A DNA stretch of 64,000 bases. It comes from Bursaphelenchus xylophilus. Lineage: Eukaryota > Nematoda > Chromadorea > Rhabditida > Aphelenchoididae. Below are positions 43,638 to 54,763 of the stretch, piece after piece; positions within the stretch are counted from its first letter, which is position 1; every line of letters begins with the position of its first letter. Below the pieces are notes generated by a model, which worked only from the letters and a program-made list of their open reading frames with translations, was not told the DNA's origin and made no database searches. Position numbers and translations under genes: made by a program. The stretch covers positions 11,155,501-11,219,500 of the forward strand of contig CAJFCV020000005.1 in the NCBI GenBank assembly GCA_904066235.2, read 5' to 3'.

Positions 43638-44096
43638 CTGAAAGCAACATAAATTATTAAAACACGATTTTTGAGTCACTGCGTCAGCCAGTAGTGGGGC
43701 CCGGTCTTAGGAAAAAATCGATTTTGAGATTTTTGGCTTAAAATAGTCGGCAGCACTTGTGGAAGAAAAGCTAAAAATATTTTTGCCTAATTATGCCCGG
43801 AAGGCATATTTTTTTACAAAATACGTTTTTACACTTCAAAGCCTCTGGAGGCCGAAGTGATCCGACCACAGAGATTAAACCTGGCATACAGAGGTTTTTG
43901 ACACCCAGGAATCTGAAAATCGTAGCATTTTTACCGTCAGATTACTGTAACATGGTCATACTGTAATCCGGTCGATAAAAATCGACGATAACTTCTTTAG
44001 ATCAAAAATGCCACAGGATTTTATTGCAGATTTGGAATCAGCATAAAATTCTGCTTCGGATACATGTAAAATATGTTCAAAATTCCGTGGCCCAAC

Positions 44097-44166
44097 CTCT
44101 GTAGTATAGTGGTTGTGCGCCAGGATTATCAATCTGGCGACCCAGGCTCGATTCCCGGTGGCTGCA
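44097..44166 (+). other. tRNA-like segment, left arm of T1
   Basis: TAGTATAGTGG fits the pol III A box and GGCTCGATTCC fits the B box. CCAGG...TCTGG forms an anticodon-type stem with an 8-nt loop, and CCAGG...CCCGG a T-type stem. There is no 7-bp acceptor stem, so it is tRNA-derived rather than a working tRNA. CTATAAAAG follows at about 44183. Confidence 0.65.
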
Positions 44167-44984
44167 AATGGCAGAAAATGGACTATAAAAGGGCGGAGAC
44201 TTGGAAAAAAGGAAAAATAAATTACAGAAAATTAATTTTGTGCTACTTAGGACCAGTTTAAAAGTTTTTGCAAGAATTCCGCATAAATTACGGTTTTTAT
44301 GGAAAACGCCTCACAGCATTCGTAAGATCGCCCCAAATGGCAACTAAAGAGTTGTGGTGAATCTACATAACGCTTGCTATTAAATTTTCGTCATATCCGA
44401 CGAGGAATGCAATACAAAACAAAATAAAACAGTTATTTAATTTTCAGATGAAAGCACGCATGTTACAGTCCCGTAGTTTAGACTCTGTTCCTTACCAACT
44501 GAGTCTCCATGCAGATTTATCATTAGAGCGTCCACGCGCTCCGTTTTTCGTGGGATACGCAAGACGACCTAAGTTTTACAAGCTGTGTGATCCCGGTGCT
44601 GTTAGGGAATCTTATATGACTGTTTGTGAATCTTATATGACTTTTTGGTCAAATATCGTTCCGTTCGATAAACCTCGGCCGCAGCTCGCCTTCTTAAAAT
44701 CCCGAATTTGAAAGAAAACCCAGGCTATCCCAAAAATTTAACGAAATAAGCAGAAATTAACTTATTTCGTAGTAGGAAGCCTCAGTAATCTATTCTGTAA
44801 ATTTTAACCAGATTGCTCCACTTTCCGGCAATCTATAAGGCGTTTTCCATAACAACCGTAATTTATGCGGAATTCTGGCAAAAACTTTTAAACTGGTCCT
44901 AAGTAGCATAAAATTAATTTTCTGTAATTGATTTTCCCTTTTTTCCAAGTTTCCGCCCTCTTATAGTCCATTTTCTGCCATTTG

Positions 44985-45054
44985 CAGCCACCGGGAATCG
45001 AACCTGGGTCGCCAGATTGATAATCCTGGCGCACAACCACTATACTACAGAGGT
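44985..45054 (-). other. tRNA-like segment, right arm of T1
   Basis: The inverted partner of 44097-44166, with the same A-box and B-box words and almost no difference. Confidence 0.65.
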
Positions 45055-45519
45055 TGGGCCACGGAATTTTGAACATATTTTACATGTATCCGGAGCAGAA
45101 TTTTATGCTGATTCCGAATCTGCAATAAAATCCTGTGGCATTTTTGATCTAAAGAAGTTATCGTCGATTTTTATCGACCGGATTACAGTATGACCATGTT
45201 ACAGTAATCTGACGGTAAAAATGCTACGATTTTCAGATTCCTGGGTGTCAAAAACCTCTGTATGCCAGGTTTAATCTCTGTGGTCGGATCACTTCGGCCT
45301 CCAGAGGCTTTGAAGTGTAAAAACGTATTTTGTAAAAAAATATGCCTTCCGGGCATAATTAGGCAAAAATATTTTTAGCTTTTCTTCCATAAGTGCTACC
45401 GACTATTTTAAGCCAAAAATCTCAAAATCGATTTTTTCCTAAGACCACCGCTGGTGCCCTGACTCAAAAATCGTGTTTTAAATGATAAATTCAAATTGTA
45501 TGTCAGCTTTGTCCCGACA

Positions 45520-45785
45520 AAAATGCAATAATTAAAAATCTTAACCAACCATTAAGATTTTCAGAAAAAAATTGGAAAAAATGTGACAAAATCTGGCGAA
45601 TCTTGTCACGATAAGTTTCATATCTATTTATACCGTGGAGGATAATGTTTCCACAAAAAACCCAATTTTTTTCCACATGAAACTGGCAAAGATATGGCTA
45701 AAAAGTGTTTTTTCGCTCTTACCGCTCTCCATTCCGCATACTCTCTCGAAAACAATTCAGTATCTCCGTTTGACTCCCTTATCAC
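45520..45785. repeat. Worn family C interior
   Basis: ATACCGTGGAGGATAATGTT, TCCACATGAAACTGGCAAAG and CTCTTACCGCTCTCC match the family. The tips are lost. It directly precedes the acetyltransferase fragment at 45838. Confidence 0.55.
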
Positions 45786-45837
45786 ACTGTTTTCAAGCCT
45801 TTGGTGAATTCCAGTTCTGCCTAAATCATTTGCTTTT

Positions 45838-45940
45838 CAAGGCGAATGTTGGCCGCATCGATGAGATTGTGGAAAGCGCATATACCGAGAAGTACACTAA
45901 CCATGCAAATGAGGATTCTGTCTTGTGGTTGTATTTGTAA
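45838..45940 (+). pseudogene. C-terminal fragment of a GNAT acetyltransferase on the opposite strand
   Basis: The frame GRIDEIVESAYTEKY then DSVLWLYL-stop matches the last about 30 residues of paralogue B (GLITDAVKSRYTEKY then DSVLWLYN-stop). The rest of the gene is absent. It lies on the + strand while all three full paralogues are on the minus strand, so it is a displaced, inverted relic. Confidence 0.7.
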
Positions 45941-46145
45941 AAAAATCTGAATAAACCTTATTTTGAATTCTCAGGGGTACAATTTTATTTGCTTTGTACG
46001 ACATTCCGACACCTCTCTTTGACATTGAAATATGTATAGCTCAAAGTAACGCAGAACATGAGGAGTTCTCATCTATTGACATTTATTATTACAACTCGCA
46101 CAAAAATCACGGTATCCAAATTGAAAATAATTGGTTTGCGATGTC

Positions 46146-49100
46146 CTAGACACTCTGTCGAATATACTTGTCGCAGTAATTGCTCTTCACCACATCTTCG
46201 ATGAGGCCCAAGCTCAACGTGAAACAATCCGCGCCGTCCCTCATTTTGCCGTCGCCGTAGACGCTTTCCTCGTTGAATTTGATGTCCTTGTACTTGACAG
46301 ACCAAACTGGGGGCATTCCCAGCTGTGTGCAGACGTTGTTCGTTGCAGCGGCACTCGCATTTCCGAAATAATACTTAGCCAATCGATGCTTGTGCACGGC
46401 GGTGCAGCTGAGGTACATCATGGCGCCGAGGAGACCATTGCTGTAAAGTTTACAGCATTTTTTGAGGAGAAGTAAAATTTTAAGAGAAGAGCCTCAACTG
46501 TGCCGCTAAGGCCTTTTTTGTATTTTGCGCACACGTTGGGTATAGACCATACACTGCTGGACAAAATGATATGACCACCGCAATTTTGCGCTGGCAATTT
46601 GTTCATGGTAAATGAATTGCTTTAATATTTGGTGAAAGTGAGTATGGAGCAATGTAACATGTACCCAAAAAGTATCAAAGGATTTCAAAAAGTGCAAGGT
46701 GAGTAAAATTTGGAAATACGCGAAACCGCCAAAAATCAGCTGGACAAAATGATATAATATGACCACGTGGTTTAATTCAATCTTTTACTAATAACCACAA
46801 TTTAACAAACAATCCTAGTAATGAGGGAGTCCTCCATTGATTACTAGGACTATTATGGGGACACGTTCGGCCAGGTTTAGACGGGTTTGAACGCGTTAAA
46901 CCATGTTTGATGCAGAGTTACCCAAACTGGTGATTATCTTCCATTAACGCTTTCCAAAAGTTTTAAATTAAGTTTTTATCATGTGATCTAGACGTGTAAT
47001 CACCTGTGCAAGCCTTCGCTTTTCGTAGAACTCCATGGTGGTCTGGTAGTGTGGATTCAGCAAACATCCGGTTACCATGTCCAGCTTTGGCGACCCATTT
47101 GCTATTTGACCCTGGGGATAGATGTGCTCCTTAGGTTTAAAATGTAACCCGGAGTCTCTCTAGAAACCGGCGAAGCCAAAAAGAGTCCCCGCTGACACGA
47201 TTTCAGCTTTGCAGATGCAACTGCACCGATGTGCCCCTTAAACAGAAAAACCGAGTTTTTCAAATGGATTTTTAGAGATGCAAAACGGCTTTCAAACGAT
47301 GGCCTATGTAATTTTAGAACCTACAGCACACCTCATGCATCCTGGGCCATCAAATGAACTGTTTTTTGTCGCTAACGATCCCTTTGAAAAACTTGGTTTT
47401 TCTGTTTAAGGGGCACATCGGTGCAGTTGCATCTGCAAAGCTGAAATCGTGTCAGCGGGGACTCTTTTTGGCTTCGCCGGTTTCTAGAGAGACTCCGGGT
47501 TACATTTTAAACCTAAGGAGCACATCTATCCCCAGGGTCAAATAGCAAATGGGTCGCCAAAGCTGGACATGGTAACCGGATGTTTGCTGAATCCACACTA
47601 CCAGACCACCATGGAGTTCGTACGAAAAGCGAAGGCTTGCACAGGTGATTACACGTCTAGATCACATGATAAAAACTTCATTTAAAACTTTTGGAAAGCG
47701 TTAATGGAAGATAATCACCAGTTTGGGTAACTCTGCATCAAACATGGTTTAACGCGTTCAAACCCGTCTAAACCTGGCCGAACGTGTCCCCATAATAGTC
47801 CTAGTAATCAATGGAGGACTCACTCATTACTAGGATTGTTTGTTAAATTGTGGTTATTAGTACAGGGTGTACCAAATTCGTGGCCCGATTTGAATTGGCT
47901 ATAACTTCTTTAATTTTGGGCCAAATTTTAAAATTCTTTTTTCCCTGAATCCTCAGACAACCCCATTTTGTCTGATACCAAATATGTTATACATAGATAA
48001 GTGTCATCTACAGTTATTGGATTTATTCTTGAAGTTCATTTTTTTGGTCGTTTTTCGGTTGTTTTTTCGGCCTTTCCCGGTGTGTCCGAAAATGGAGTAC
48101 GGTGTGGAAGAAAAAGCTTGGTCTGTGGTTTGGTATGGCAAATACGGTTCGCCGATAAACGTTCAAAGGGAATACAGGATGAAATACGGACGTAAGGCCC
48201 AACCCAGATCGCAAGACATTTCGGCGTTGGTGGAATAGGTTCCTTGAGACTGGCAGCGTTAACAGGAAACAAAAAAAGCAGGAAAGATGGGTACGAACGT
48301 AGCTGAAAATGGAAGAAGTTTTGTCAAAATTCCGAGAAAATCCGCATATGAGTACACGAAGTTTGGCCAGAACCGAGGGAATGCCTTCACCAAGGACGAT
48401 TCGACGAACTCTGGAGGTTGATCTTCACTTTTTGTTCTTATTCTCATCGTCGATTTTCAGGAGGGGAAATTCCACCGTATTTTTCTTCCGCACCGTACTC
48501 CATTTTCGGACACACCGGGAAAGACCGAAAAAACAACCGAAAAACGACCGAAAAAATGAACTCCAAGAATAAATCCAATAACTGTAGATGACACTTACCT
48601 ATGTATAACATATTTGGTATCAGACAAAATGGGGTTGTCTGAGGATTCAGGGAAAAAAAGAATTTTAAAATTTGGCCCAAAATTAAAGAAGTTATAGCCA
48701 ATTCAAATCGGGCACCGAATTTGGTACACCCTGTAAAAGATTGAATTAAACCACGTGGTCATATCATTTTGTCCAGCCGATTTTTGGCGGTTTCGCGTAT
48801 TTCCAAATTTTACTCACCTTGCACTTTTTGAAATCCTTTGATACTTTTTGGGTACATGTTACATTGCTCCATACTCACTTTCACCAAATATTAAAGCAAT
48901 TCATTTACCATGAACAAATTGCCAGCGCAAAATTGCGGTGGTCATATCATTTTTTCCAGCAGTGTATATCAATTTTTGAATGTTTTATTATAGCTCGCAG
49001 ATATTCAACGATCTTTACGGCCAAGTGAGTACGTGCAACGGTCAGAGAGAGGAACACTTTTCGGACATCTCCTTGCCAGTTTCACAAGGGAAAAAATGAT

Positions 49101-50184
49101 ATTTTTTGTGGAAGAATTGCCCTCTATACAAAAATGTATCACTCTTCTGTTTCGACCTAAAAACCATATTCGTTCCTAAAGCGCAAGCTCGGAGTATTGA
49201 ATACAAACAAACCAGTATTTACCGTAGAGAGTCATGTTCTTACAAGAAATCAAATTTTTTCCGAACGAAGCTGAAAAATTTATAACCGAAAAGTCCTTTC
49301 ACTCTACACGTTTTGCGTAATCTATCGTCCTCAAAGATCTTGAATATCTCGGCTGCCCTTGCGAAACGGAAACAAAGGTTTTCAGGAATTGATATGTGGC
49401 CTATGCATTGTCGTTCTGCAAAGGGCAGGCTTGAAGACTTGCAATATGCCTCAGAAAAAATTGTTTTAAATTTGTACCAACTTTCATCAAAATCTGAGCG
49501 TCGCGCTTTTTCAACTTCCCCTGTTCGCCCAATTTCTCTTACCCGTTAAACTCCTGGTCTACACATCCCATCTCAGCGTGCGCCGCGACCGCCTGATTCT
49601 CCTCCGGCAAGTAATGGGGAACAATGTGAATGGCATAGTGCAACAGAGTCATCATGTATTTCAAGCGCTCGTCGGTGACGCCATAGTCGGCTGCGCACTT
49701 TTCCATGACTAAAAATATCAACGTTGTTGACCTACTAAACTGATGACCTACAGGGTCCAAGATCCTTCACTTCCTTGGGCGGAACGTCGGCATTCTTGTC
49801 GAAGACCTCCAGATTCACCATGCAGCACGCGATCATCCTGTCTCCGTCCATGACGACGGTACTGTACGGGTATTGGAGGCAGTTGTGGACCATCGGACGG
49901 ACCAATTGCTCCTGAACCACCTCGACTGGAGTGCCTGAAACATGACGTAAAATGAAGTCTGAATTAGTTCACTTACCAACGCCTCTGCTCGAGTTTTCCA
50001 ATGGAGCAAAGTGTTCGAGGGTCAGCTTGTCGATGGCGTCGAAGTCACTGTATTCGGCGATCTCAATGCTCACAGTCTTCCCGGGATGTGTTTTTAGCGG
50101 GTAGTCGGGTTGAAGCACTCGACGTCCCGATTTCAATGCAACGCTTGACTGACTGAGAAATCTGGATGGCTTTAACGCTGCCAT
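46146..50184 (-). CDS. GNAT-family N-acetyltransferase, paralogue C
   Basis: Minus-strand exons are 49977-50184, 49752-49934, 49543-49708 and 46146-46440. All joints are in phase, giving 852 nt, about 283 residues. The chosen ATG opens MAALKPSRFLSQSSVALKSG, an Arg/Ser-rich leader like the other paralogues. The core keeps AEYSDFDAIDKLTLEHFAPL and AAHAEMGCVDQEFNGNGLLG. It has lost the basic residues of motif A (CVDQEFNGNG against VRKDYKGNA in paralogue A). The strand VVMDGDRMIACCMVN also departs from the LAFDGDELVG seen in A and B. These changes may alter cofactor binding or substrate choice. The last intron is 3.1 kb because of the nested transposons at 46552-48964. Confidence 0.72.
47863..48733 (+). 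mobile_element. Mariner-like element inserted at a TA
   Basis: Terminal repeats CAGGGTGTACCAAATTCGTG and its complement (GAATTTGGTACACCCTG) are flanked by duplicated TA. Long subterminal inverted repeats share TATAACTTCTTTAATTTTGG. A broken transposase start lies inside. The uninterrupted left arm of the host foldback gives the exact empty site. Confidence 0.88.
48092..48420 (+). pseudogene. Relic of a mariner/Tc transposase N terminus
   Basis: The frame begins MEYGVEEKAWSVVWYGKYGS and has the NVQREYRMKYGRK pattern of the first helix-turn-helix region. It then shifts frame (RWWNRFLETGSVNRKQ in another frame), meets a stop at about 48299, and resumes as EEVLSKFRENPHMSTRSLAR, the second helix-turn-helix. 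The catalytic half is missing. It belongs with the DUF4817-type DNA-binding region found ahead of mariner-like transposases (from knowledge of the family). Confidence 0.7.
48975..49530. repeat. Worn family C element
   Basis: ATAGCTCGCAGATATTCAAC, TTTCAGGAATTGATATGTGG and ATCAAAATCTGAGCGTCGCG are matched words. It occupies the 3' side of the long last intron of acetyltransferase C. Confidence 0.55.
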
Positions 50185-50217
50185 TGGCGTCAAGTTGACA
50201 AGAAAGCTTAAAAAATC

Positions 50218-50525
50218 GGGGTAGCGCCCAAGTACAAGGTTTAGATTTTGATGAACTTTGGGAAAAAATGCGATTAGTTTTATCAAAAGAGATACGAGTG
50301 GCTTCTGGCTCGCGGCTTACAGAAGATTTGAGATTTTTTAAATGAAATCTGGAAAAAATTGGCGTCTTTTTTTGCTTATTCTGGCATAAAAATTTTCGTG
50401 CGTATTTCTACTGTAATGTCTCTACAAAAAAATTATTTTTTTCCACTCAAAGTTGGCAAGGAATTGGCCAAAAAAGTGTTTGCCTCTCCGACCGCTCTCC
50501 GCATATCGCATGCTTTCTCGGCCAG
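50218..50525. repeat. Family C element, right end missing
   Basis: It starts at GGGGTAGCGCCCAAGTACAA and ends near GCATGCTTTCTCGGC. It lies just upstream of the start codon of acetyltransferase C, possibly in its promoter. Confidence 0.55.
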
Positions 50526-50572
50526 TTGAGTAAAAAATAGTTAACTACTGTAAGATTCTTTCATTATGAGTG

Positions 50573-50713
50573 TGTCGGGAAAAGAGTGAGCCTCCTGTCG
50601 CATCGAAAATCGCACCGCCGCCGAGAAAATAAATTGCGTCGCGACAAAATAAAATTGCTTTTTACCTCAGCGACACGATCGGCGCACATTGTGCTCATTA
50701 TTTTCCCGACAGA
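50573..50713. mobile_element. Family A MITE (subtype A1)
   Basis: Left GTGTGTCGGGAAAAGAGTGA and right ATTATTTTCCCGACAGACAA. The A1 interior is present. Confidence 0.75.
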
Positions 50714-51234
50714 CAACAATTTATTTTCCCACTTACCGCAACATAATTCCTTTCAGTTCTATGACCTTTTTACAATAACCTTATCGCGCTTTTCACTCCA
50801 CTCTTTATATACAACACTTTTAATTGTACCCATAAATAATGCGAAGCGCGGAAAAAACGTCGATGAAACATTTGATGACTCTTTTTTTCACTATGATCCC
50901 ATAAATTAAAATGTTTCACCATCGTGGATATTCGTTTACAATACGCGGAATTCAACACATGTTTGATACTTTGGGGTCATGTGAGAGAAGTGGTTGGAAC
51001 GGTGGTTGATTTATTCTTTGTTTTTTTATGGGAATGAAAATTTGGGGATTGCAAATTCGTAAAATTTTTCAAACTTTTTTAAGTGTGTAATGTGTTATTT
51101 CATTCTTGGAAATATTACAATGATAAAACGTATGCGATTTTCCACAAAATCTTTATTCGAAAAAAATCGATGAGAATTTTTCTTCTATTTTTCTTATTTT
51201 TTCGCGGAGCGCATCCAGTCCTTGTTTGCGCATA
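50714..51234. other. Non-coding stretch
   Basis: No gene or named repeat is recognised upstream of acetyltransferase C beyond the listed elements. Confidence 0.4.
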
Positions 51235-51427
51235 CTAGGCCGTTCGTAAAGTCGCTGGAATGATTTCGGCGACATGCACTCCGCGAAGCCGAAAGTTCAC
51301 TTTGCACTGTGCAATTTTTGGCTTTTTGCACAGTGCAATAGGCTTTTTGGGGCTGTCGCCTGCACCCTGAGTTTTCTTGCGCAGTGCACGTCGCTGAAAA
51401 CATTCCAGCGACTTTACGAACGGTCTG
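51235..51427. repeat. GCAC module
   Basis: GGCCGTTCGTAAAGTCGCTG pairs with CAGCGACTTTACGAACGGTC. It contains GCACTGTGC and GCACAGTGC words. Confidence 0.72.
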
Positions 51428-51585
51428 ATATCAGGGAAAATAACGGCGGATCATTGCTCCTCGGAATCGCCCATCATCGCTTTGCGAGGACAGTCGCAGC
51501 TGGAGATTTGGTGCGCGACAGCGGTGAGGCGAGACATTTTGATACGACGATCCGCCGTTATTTTCCCGACAGACTGATACGTTCT
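51428..51585. mobile_element. Family A MITE (subtype A2), left tip shortened
   Basis: TATCAGGGAAAATAACGGCG lacks the TCTGTC part of the tip. The right end GTTATTTTCCCGACAGACTG is intact. Confidence 0.78.
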
Positions 51586-51612
51586 AAAAATCCTGTATAT
51601 ACCAGTTATTTA

Positions 51613-51805
51613 TACCAGTCCTCCCGCAAAGTCACCGGATTGATATTTTGCCGTTTGCACTGTGCAAAAAACTCAGGGTGCGCGCGACAGCTCGAAAAAG
51701 CCTGTTGCACGGTGCAAAAGCAACAAATTGCACAGTGCAAAGGAAGCTTTGTTTTCGCACAGTGCAGATCGCTGAATTCAGTCCGACGATTTTCCGGGCG
51801 TAAAT
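51613..51805. repeat. GCAC module
   Basis: CCAGTCCTCCCGCAAAGTCA pairs loosely with TTCAGTCCGACGATTTTCCG. Five GCAC words lie inside. Confidence 0.6.
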
Positions 51806-52021
51806 TGCATTTTTTTTACTTTTTTCTCTTGGCGGGTCCGTGTTAAACCCGTGTCCTCTGTGATAAACAAGTTAAAAATTTTTTCATTTGACTTTTACAT
51901 TGGCGAAATTTTGCCTATATGCTATATTTTCTCATTTCACTTACTTACGCCAAGCTTTATCTCGTTGAAAAATCAGTTATTTATTCTTCTATTTACACTC
52001 TCAACGAGACTCATCAAATTT

Positions 52022-53326
52022 CTAATTATACAGCCACAGCACCGAATCGCCACTCGTATATTTCTCGGTGTATCGGCTCTTCACCGCGTCCGTGATGAGT
52101 CCCAGGTTCAGCGAGACGGACGCCTTGTCGTCCGCGTTCTTGTAGACGTGTTTCCCATTGAATTTGACGTCTTTGTACTTGAGTTCCCACACCTTCGCCG
52201 CGCCCAGTTGCTCGGAGGCGGAGCAGGTCGCAATAGTTGTTGGGTTGCCCATCAAATAGTCGGCGAAGCCGTGTTCATGCACTGCTACACAGCTTTGTTG
52301 AAGCATCGCGCCGAGAAGGCCGTTTCTGGAGAGGAAATGATACTATGTGTACTTGATACTTGAACGGCTCAAAAATAGTGGCAAAATCGCAGTTCCCCTG
52401 TTTGAAATTCCGAAAAAGCATGTTATTGAATCGATGTAAACATAAAAATGAGATGGCTAGGACGGAAAAACACGGAGATTTTAACAGTATAAAAATCTTT
52501 TGGCCTGACCTAAATATTTTCGCGTCAGGACGCATGAAAAAAGCACGCATTTTTTTGGGACACCCCGTAGGTATGCCGAAAATAGAAGCAGTGAATTGCT
52601 TCTAATTGCGCTCATTATTTCCCCGACAGACTGACAGTTGATAGTGTTGATATATACAAGAAAATTTACCCTTTATAATCCCTCCTCACACAGACCATCT
52701 CCCCATGCGCCGCGTATTGTTTGTTGTCCTTCTTTGGCAAGAAGTGCGGAGTAATATTAGTGGCATAATACAACAATGTAGCCACATATCGGATGTTTTG
52801 ATCAGTCAAGTCAGAGCCCTCAAAGAGCTTCTTTTCTACTGAAATTAATCTTTGTTTTGCATTCACTAAAACCTACAGTCCCCAAAGTCATCAAGTCCTA
52901 GTGGTGGAACATCCATGTTCTGATCATAACACTCAATATTCATAAGATTGAACCCAACCAGTTCGTCGCCATCAAACGCCAACGTGCTGTAGGGATAACG
53001 GAGGCAGGAGTTCATGATTTTCCGGACCACTTGCTCATGAAGGACGGCGGGGTTTGAGCCTAGAAGAAGAGTGCCACAAGATATAAAATCACCTACCGAC
53101 TCCTTGACTAGCACTCTCCAATTTCGAAAAATGTTCGAATGAGAATCGGTCAATGACGTCATAGTCACTATATTCGGCGACTTCAATGCTGACGCTCTTT
53201 CCTGGCATACGTTTCAGTGGGTATTCCGGGACAAGAACCCGACGGCCGGTCTTTGGACTCGGGCTGACAGAGGCGACAGACGTCACAGATCGTACAAAAC
53301 GAGTGGCTCTGGGGGATAGTGCTAGC
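52022..53326 (-). CDS. GNAT-family N-acetyltransferase, paralogue B
   Basis: Minus-strand exons are 53097-53326, 52877-53059, 52670-52838 and 52022-52325. Exons 2 and 3 have exactly the lengths of paralogue A (183 and 169 nt) and the joints have the same phases. They give about 295 residues; the start codon lies in an upstream exon not identified. Motifs are VAEYSDYDVIDRFSFEHFSK, LAFDGDELVGFNLMN, AAHGEMVCVRRDYKGNGLLG (motif A) and VAVHEHGFADYLMGN. The N terminus is Arg/Ser-rich (RATRFVRSVTSVASVSPSPK), perhaps a mitochondrial targeting signal. This is the most compact copy, with all introns short. It is likely intact and closest to the ancestral form. Substrate unknown. Confidence 0.78.
52607..52637. 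mobile_element. Lone family A right end
   Basis: CTCATTATTTCCCCGACAGA followed by CTGACA, in the last intron of acetyltransferase B. No left partner is found nearby. Confidence 0.6.
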
Positions 53327-53438
53327 CTGTAAGAATAAAAACTTCTGGTAAGAAAAAATTGGGTCGTAGGGAGGGTTGTTTCAGGGGCTTTTTTACAGGG
53401 CCCTGACCCCAAATGGGACGCTCAGATTTTTTCTATTT

Positions 53439-53689
53439 TACAGTGGGGGACTTGATCAAGTGACAAAAAACGTATCATTTTGCATCCGGGAAATATCAAA
53501 AATGTGGCAAAATGCTTCCTTCTCCAAGTGAAAAAACTCCGATTTCATAAGCGCGCCCGCCCTTTTCGTGAGGGAAAACCTTCAAAAGAAGTCTTTTCAC
53601 TTGGAGAGGGAAGCATTTTGCCACATTTTTGATACTTCCCGGATACGAAATGGTACGTTTTTGCCGCTGGATCAGGTCCCCCAGTGCAC
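53439..53689. mobile_element. Family D foldback MITE
   Basis: Left TACAGTGGGGGACTTGATCA and right GGATCAGGTCCCCCAGTGCA. The core AAATGCTTCCTTCTCCAAGT pairs with ACTTGGAGAGGGAAGCATTT. A lone left end of the same family lies at 54764-54797. Confidence 0.85.
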
Positions 53690-53819
53690 AAATAGAGGTC
53701 CCCTTAGCTATGCACTCCAATTTTAGTCTCGGTGCATTCTAACTAGCTGTCATTTTGACACATTTTTTGGACACCCAAAGATTGCGAAGCCCCGAGCCAT
53801 GTATGCATTGAACACTGTA

Positions 53820-54300
53820 CAAATGGGACGCTCAGACTTTTCCTATAATAATTTCGTATACTATTTGCGCCTAGGTCGCATACCAATTCCTGAAAATTCT
53901 ATTTCGCGCTTCGAAAAGGCAGATATTCAACGGTGAGTGCGGAAAACGCGGAGAAGAGATAAGAAACTTTCATACCGTATGCTTGCAAGCTTCGTGGGCA
54001 AAAAAAAAAGATTTTTTTTGTGGAAACATCACTCTCTCCGTGGGGAATTGGCACAAAAGCTTTCATGCTAAAATTCGAAAAAAGGAGGCACATTTTTTCC
54101 AACTTTTATGTCGATTTTTTTCCTTGTGGAAACATTACGCTCTACGGTAGGAAAAGGCACAAAAATTTTGTTCTTTGTCTTGCCTACCCGCCTCGTTTCG
54201 CATGCTCGAAAACAGTCACGCTAAATATGTCGACCGAAAGTTGGCGGCTCAAACTTTCAGGCAAATCGCGGTAAATTTTTAGGAATTTTGCCTCCGGCGC
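53820..54300. repeat. Worn family C element
   Basis: AAATGGGACGCTCAGACTTT, CAGATATTCAACGGTGAG and GGTAAATTTTTAGGAATT. Two blocks with CGCTCTACGGTAGG-like words suggest an internal duplication. Confidence 0.5.
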
Positions 54301-54763
54301 CACTTCTCCCTGAAGACTTACCGTAACATTCTGAAACTCGACTTGTTGTAGAACAAACAAATTTTTTTTCGGCTTGAAGCGATAACTCTCGCAGTTACTT
54401 TTATACGTGCGATTGTTGCGTTAATGGACCTGCGGCGGTCGTAAAAGCCTAATTGAACGTTGTACCCCGGCCTCTGCCGGCAATAAATTCACAGGATTAG
54501 GGCCTTTCACAAACACTGATAAGGTGTCGCTGTCTCATTGTTTTGCCGGTATCTCGTGTTCCAAGAGTCATTATGGTTTTGTTGACCTCTCCGCCGTTTT
54601 ATGGGTGGCAAGGAAATCGTTTGTCATATGAAACATTTGACAGTAATATCGTCAATGTTTTACGGGCCGGTCTCGGGGCTGATGATAAGGAAAGGTCCAT
54701 AAAGTTTTTTCAGAGTGTGAAGAGAGTATCTTGTGTTGTCGGTGTTTCAAGCTCGTATGTGAT
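54301..54763. other. Non-coding stretch
   Basis: Nothing is recognised apart from an unsupported 75-codon frame. Confidence 0.4.

Larger units (their letters stand above)
43658..45481. mobile_element. 1.8-kb foldback with tRNA-like sequences in both arms (element T1)
   Basis: The arms are inverted copies of about 630-670 bp. The outer tips are AAAACACGATTTTTGAGTCA and its complement. Inner matching words include AAAAATCGATTTTGAG and GAAGGCATATTTTTTTACAA. Each arm carries a tRNA-like segment pointing to the centre. The 0.5-kb centre has no recognisable gene. A related element is at 54868-56505. Confidence 0.88.
46552..48964. mobile_element. Tc1-like foldback element split by a mariner-like insertion
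   Basis: The tips CACTGCTGGACAAAATGATA and its complement, flanked by TA, resemble the Tc1 terminal repeat (CAGTGCTGGCCAAAAAGATA). The inverted arms continue without break through TTACTAATAACCACAATTTA to the centre near 47320. In the right arm the matching sequence is cut at TTATTAG|TA by the element at 47863-48733. Without that insertion it is one palindrome of about 1.54 kb with arms of about 0.77 kb. Confidence 0.88.

Noticed and set aside
44097..44166. A functional tRNA gene
   Set aside because: A and B boxes are present, but there is no 7-bp acceptor stem and the anticodon loop has 8 nt, so it is recorded as tRNA-like.
44073..44261. 62-codon frame that occurs in both arms of T1
   Set aside because: It reads through the tRNA-like segment; the identical copy at 44888-45076 is only the inverted arm.
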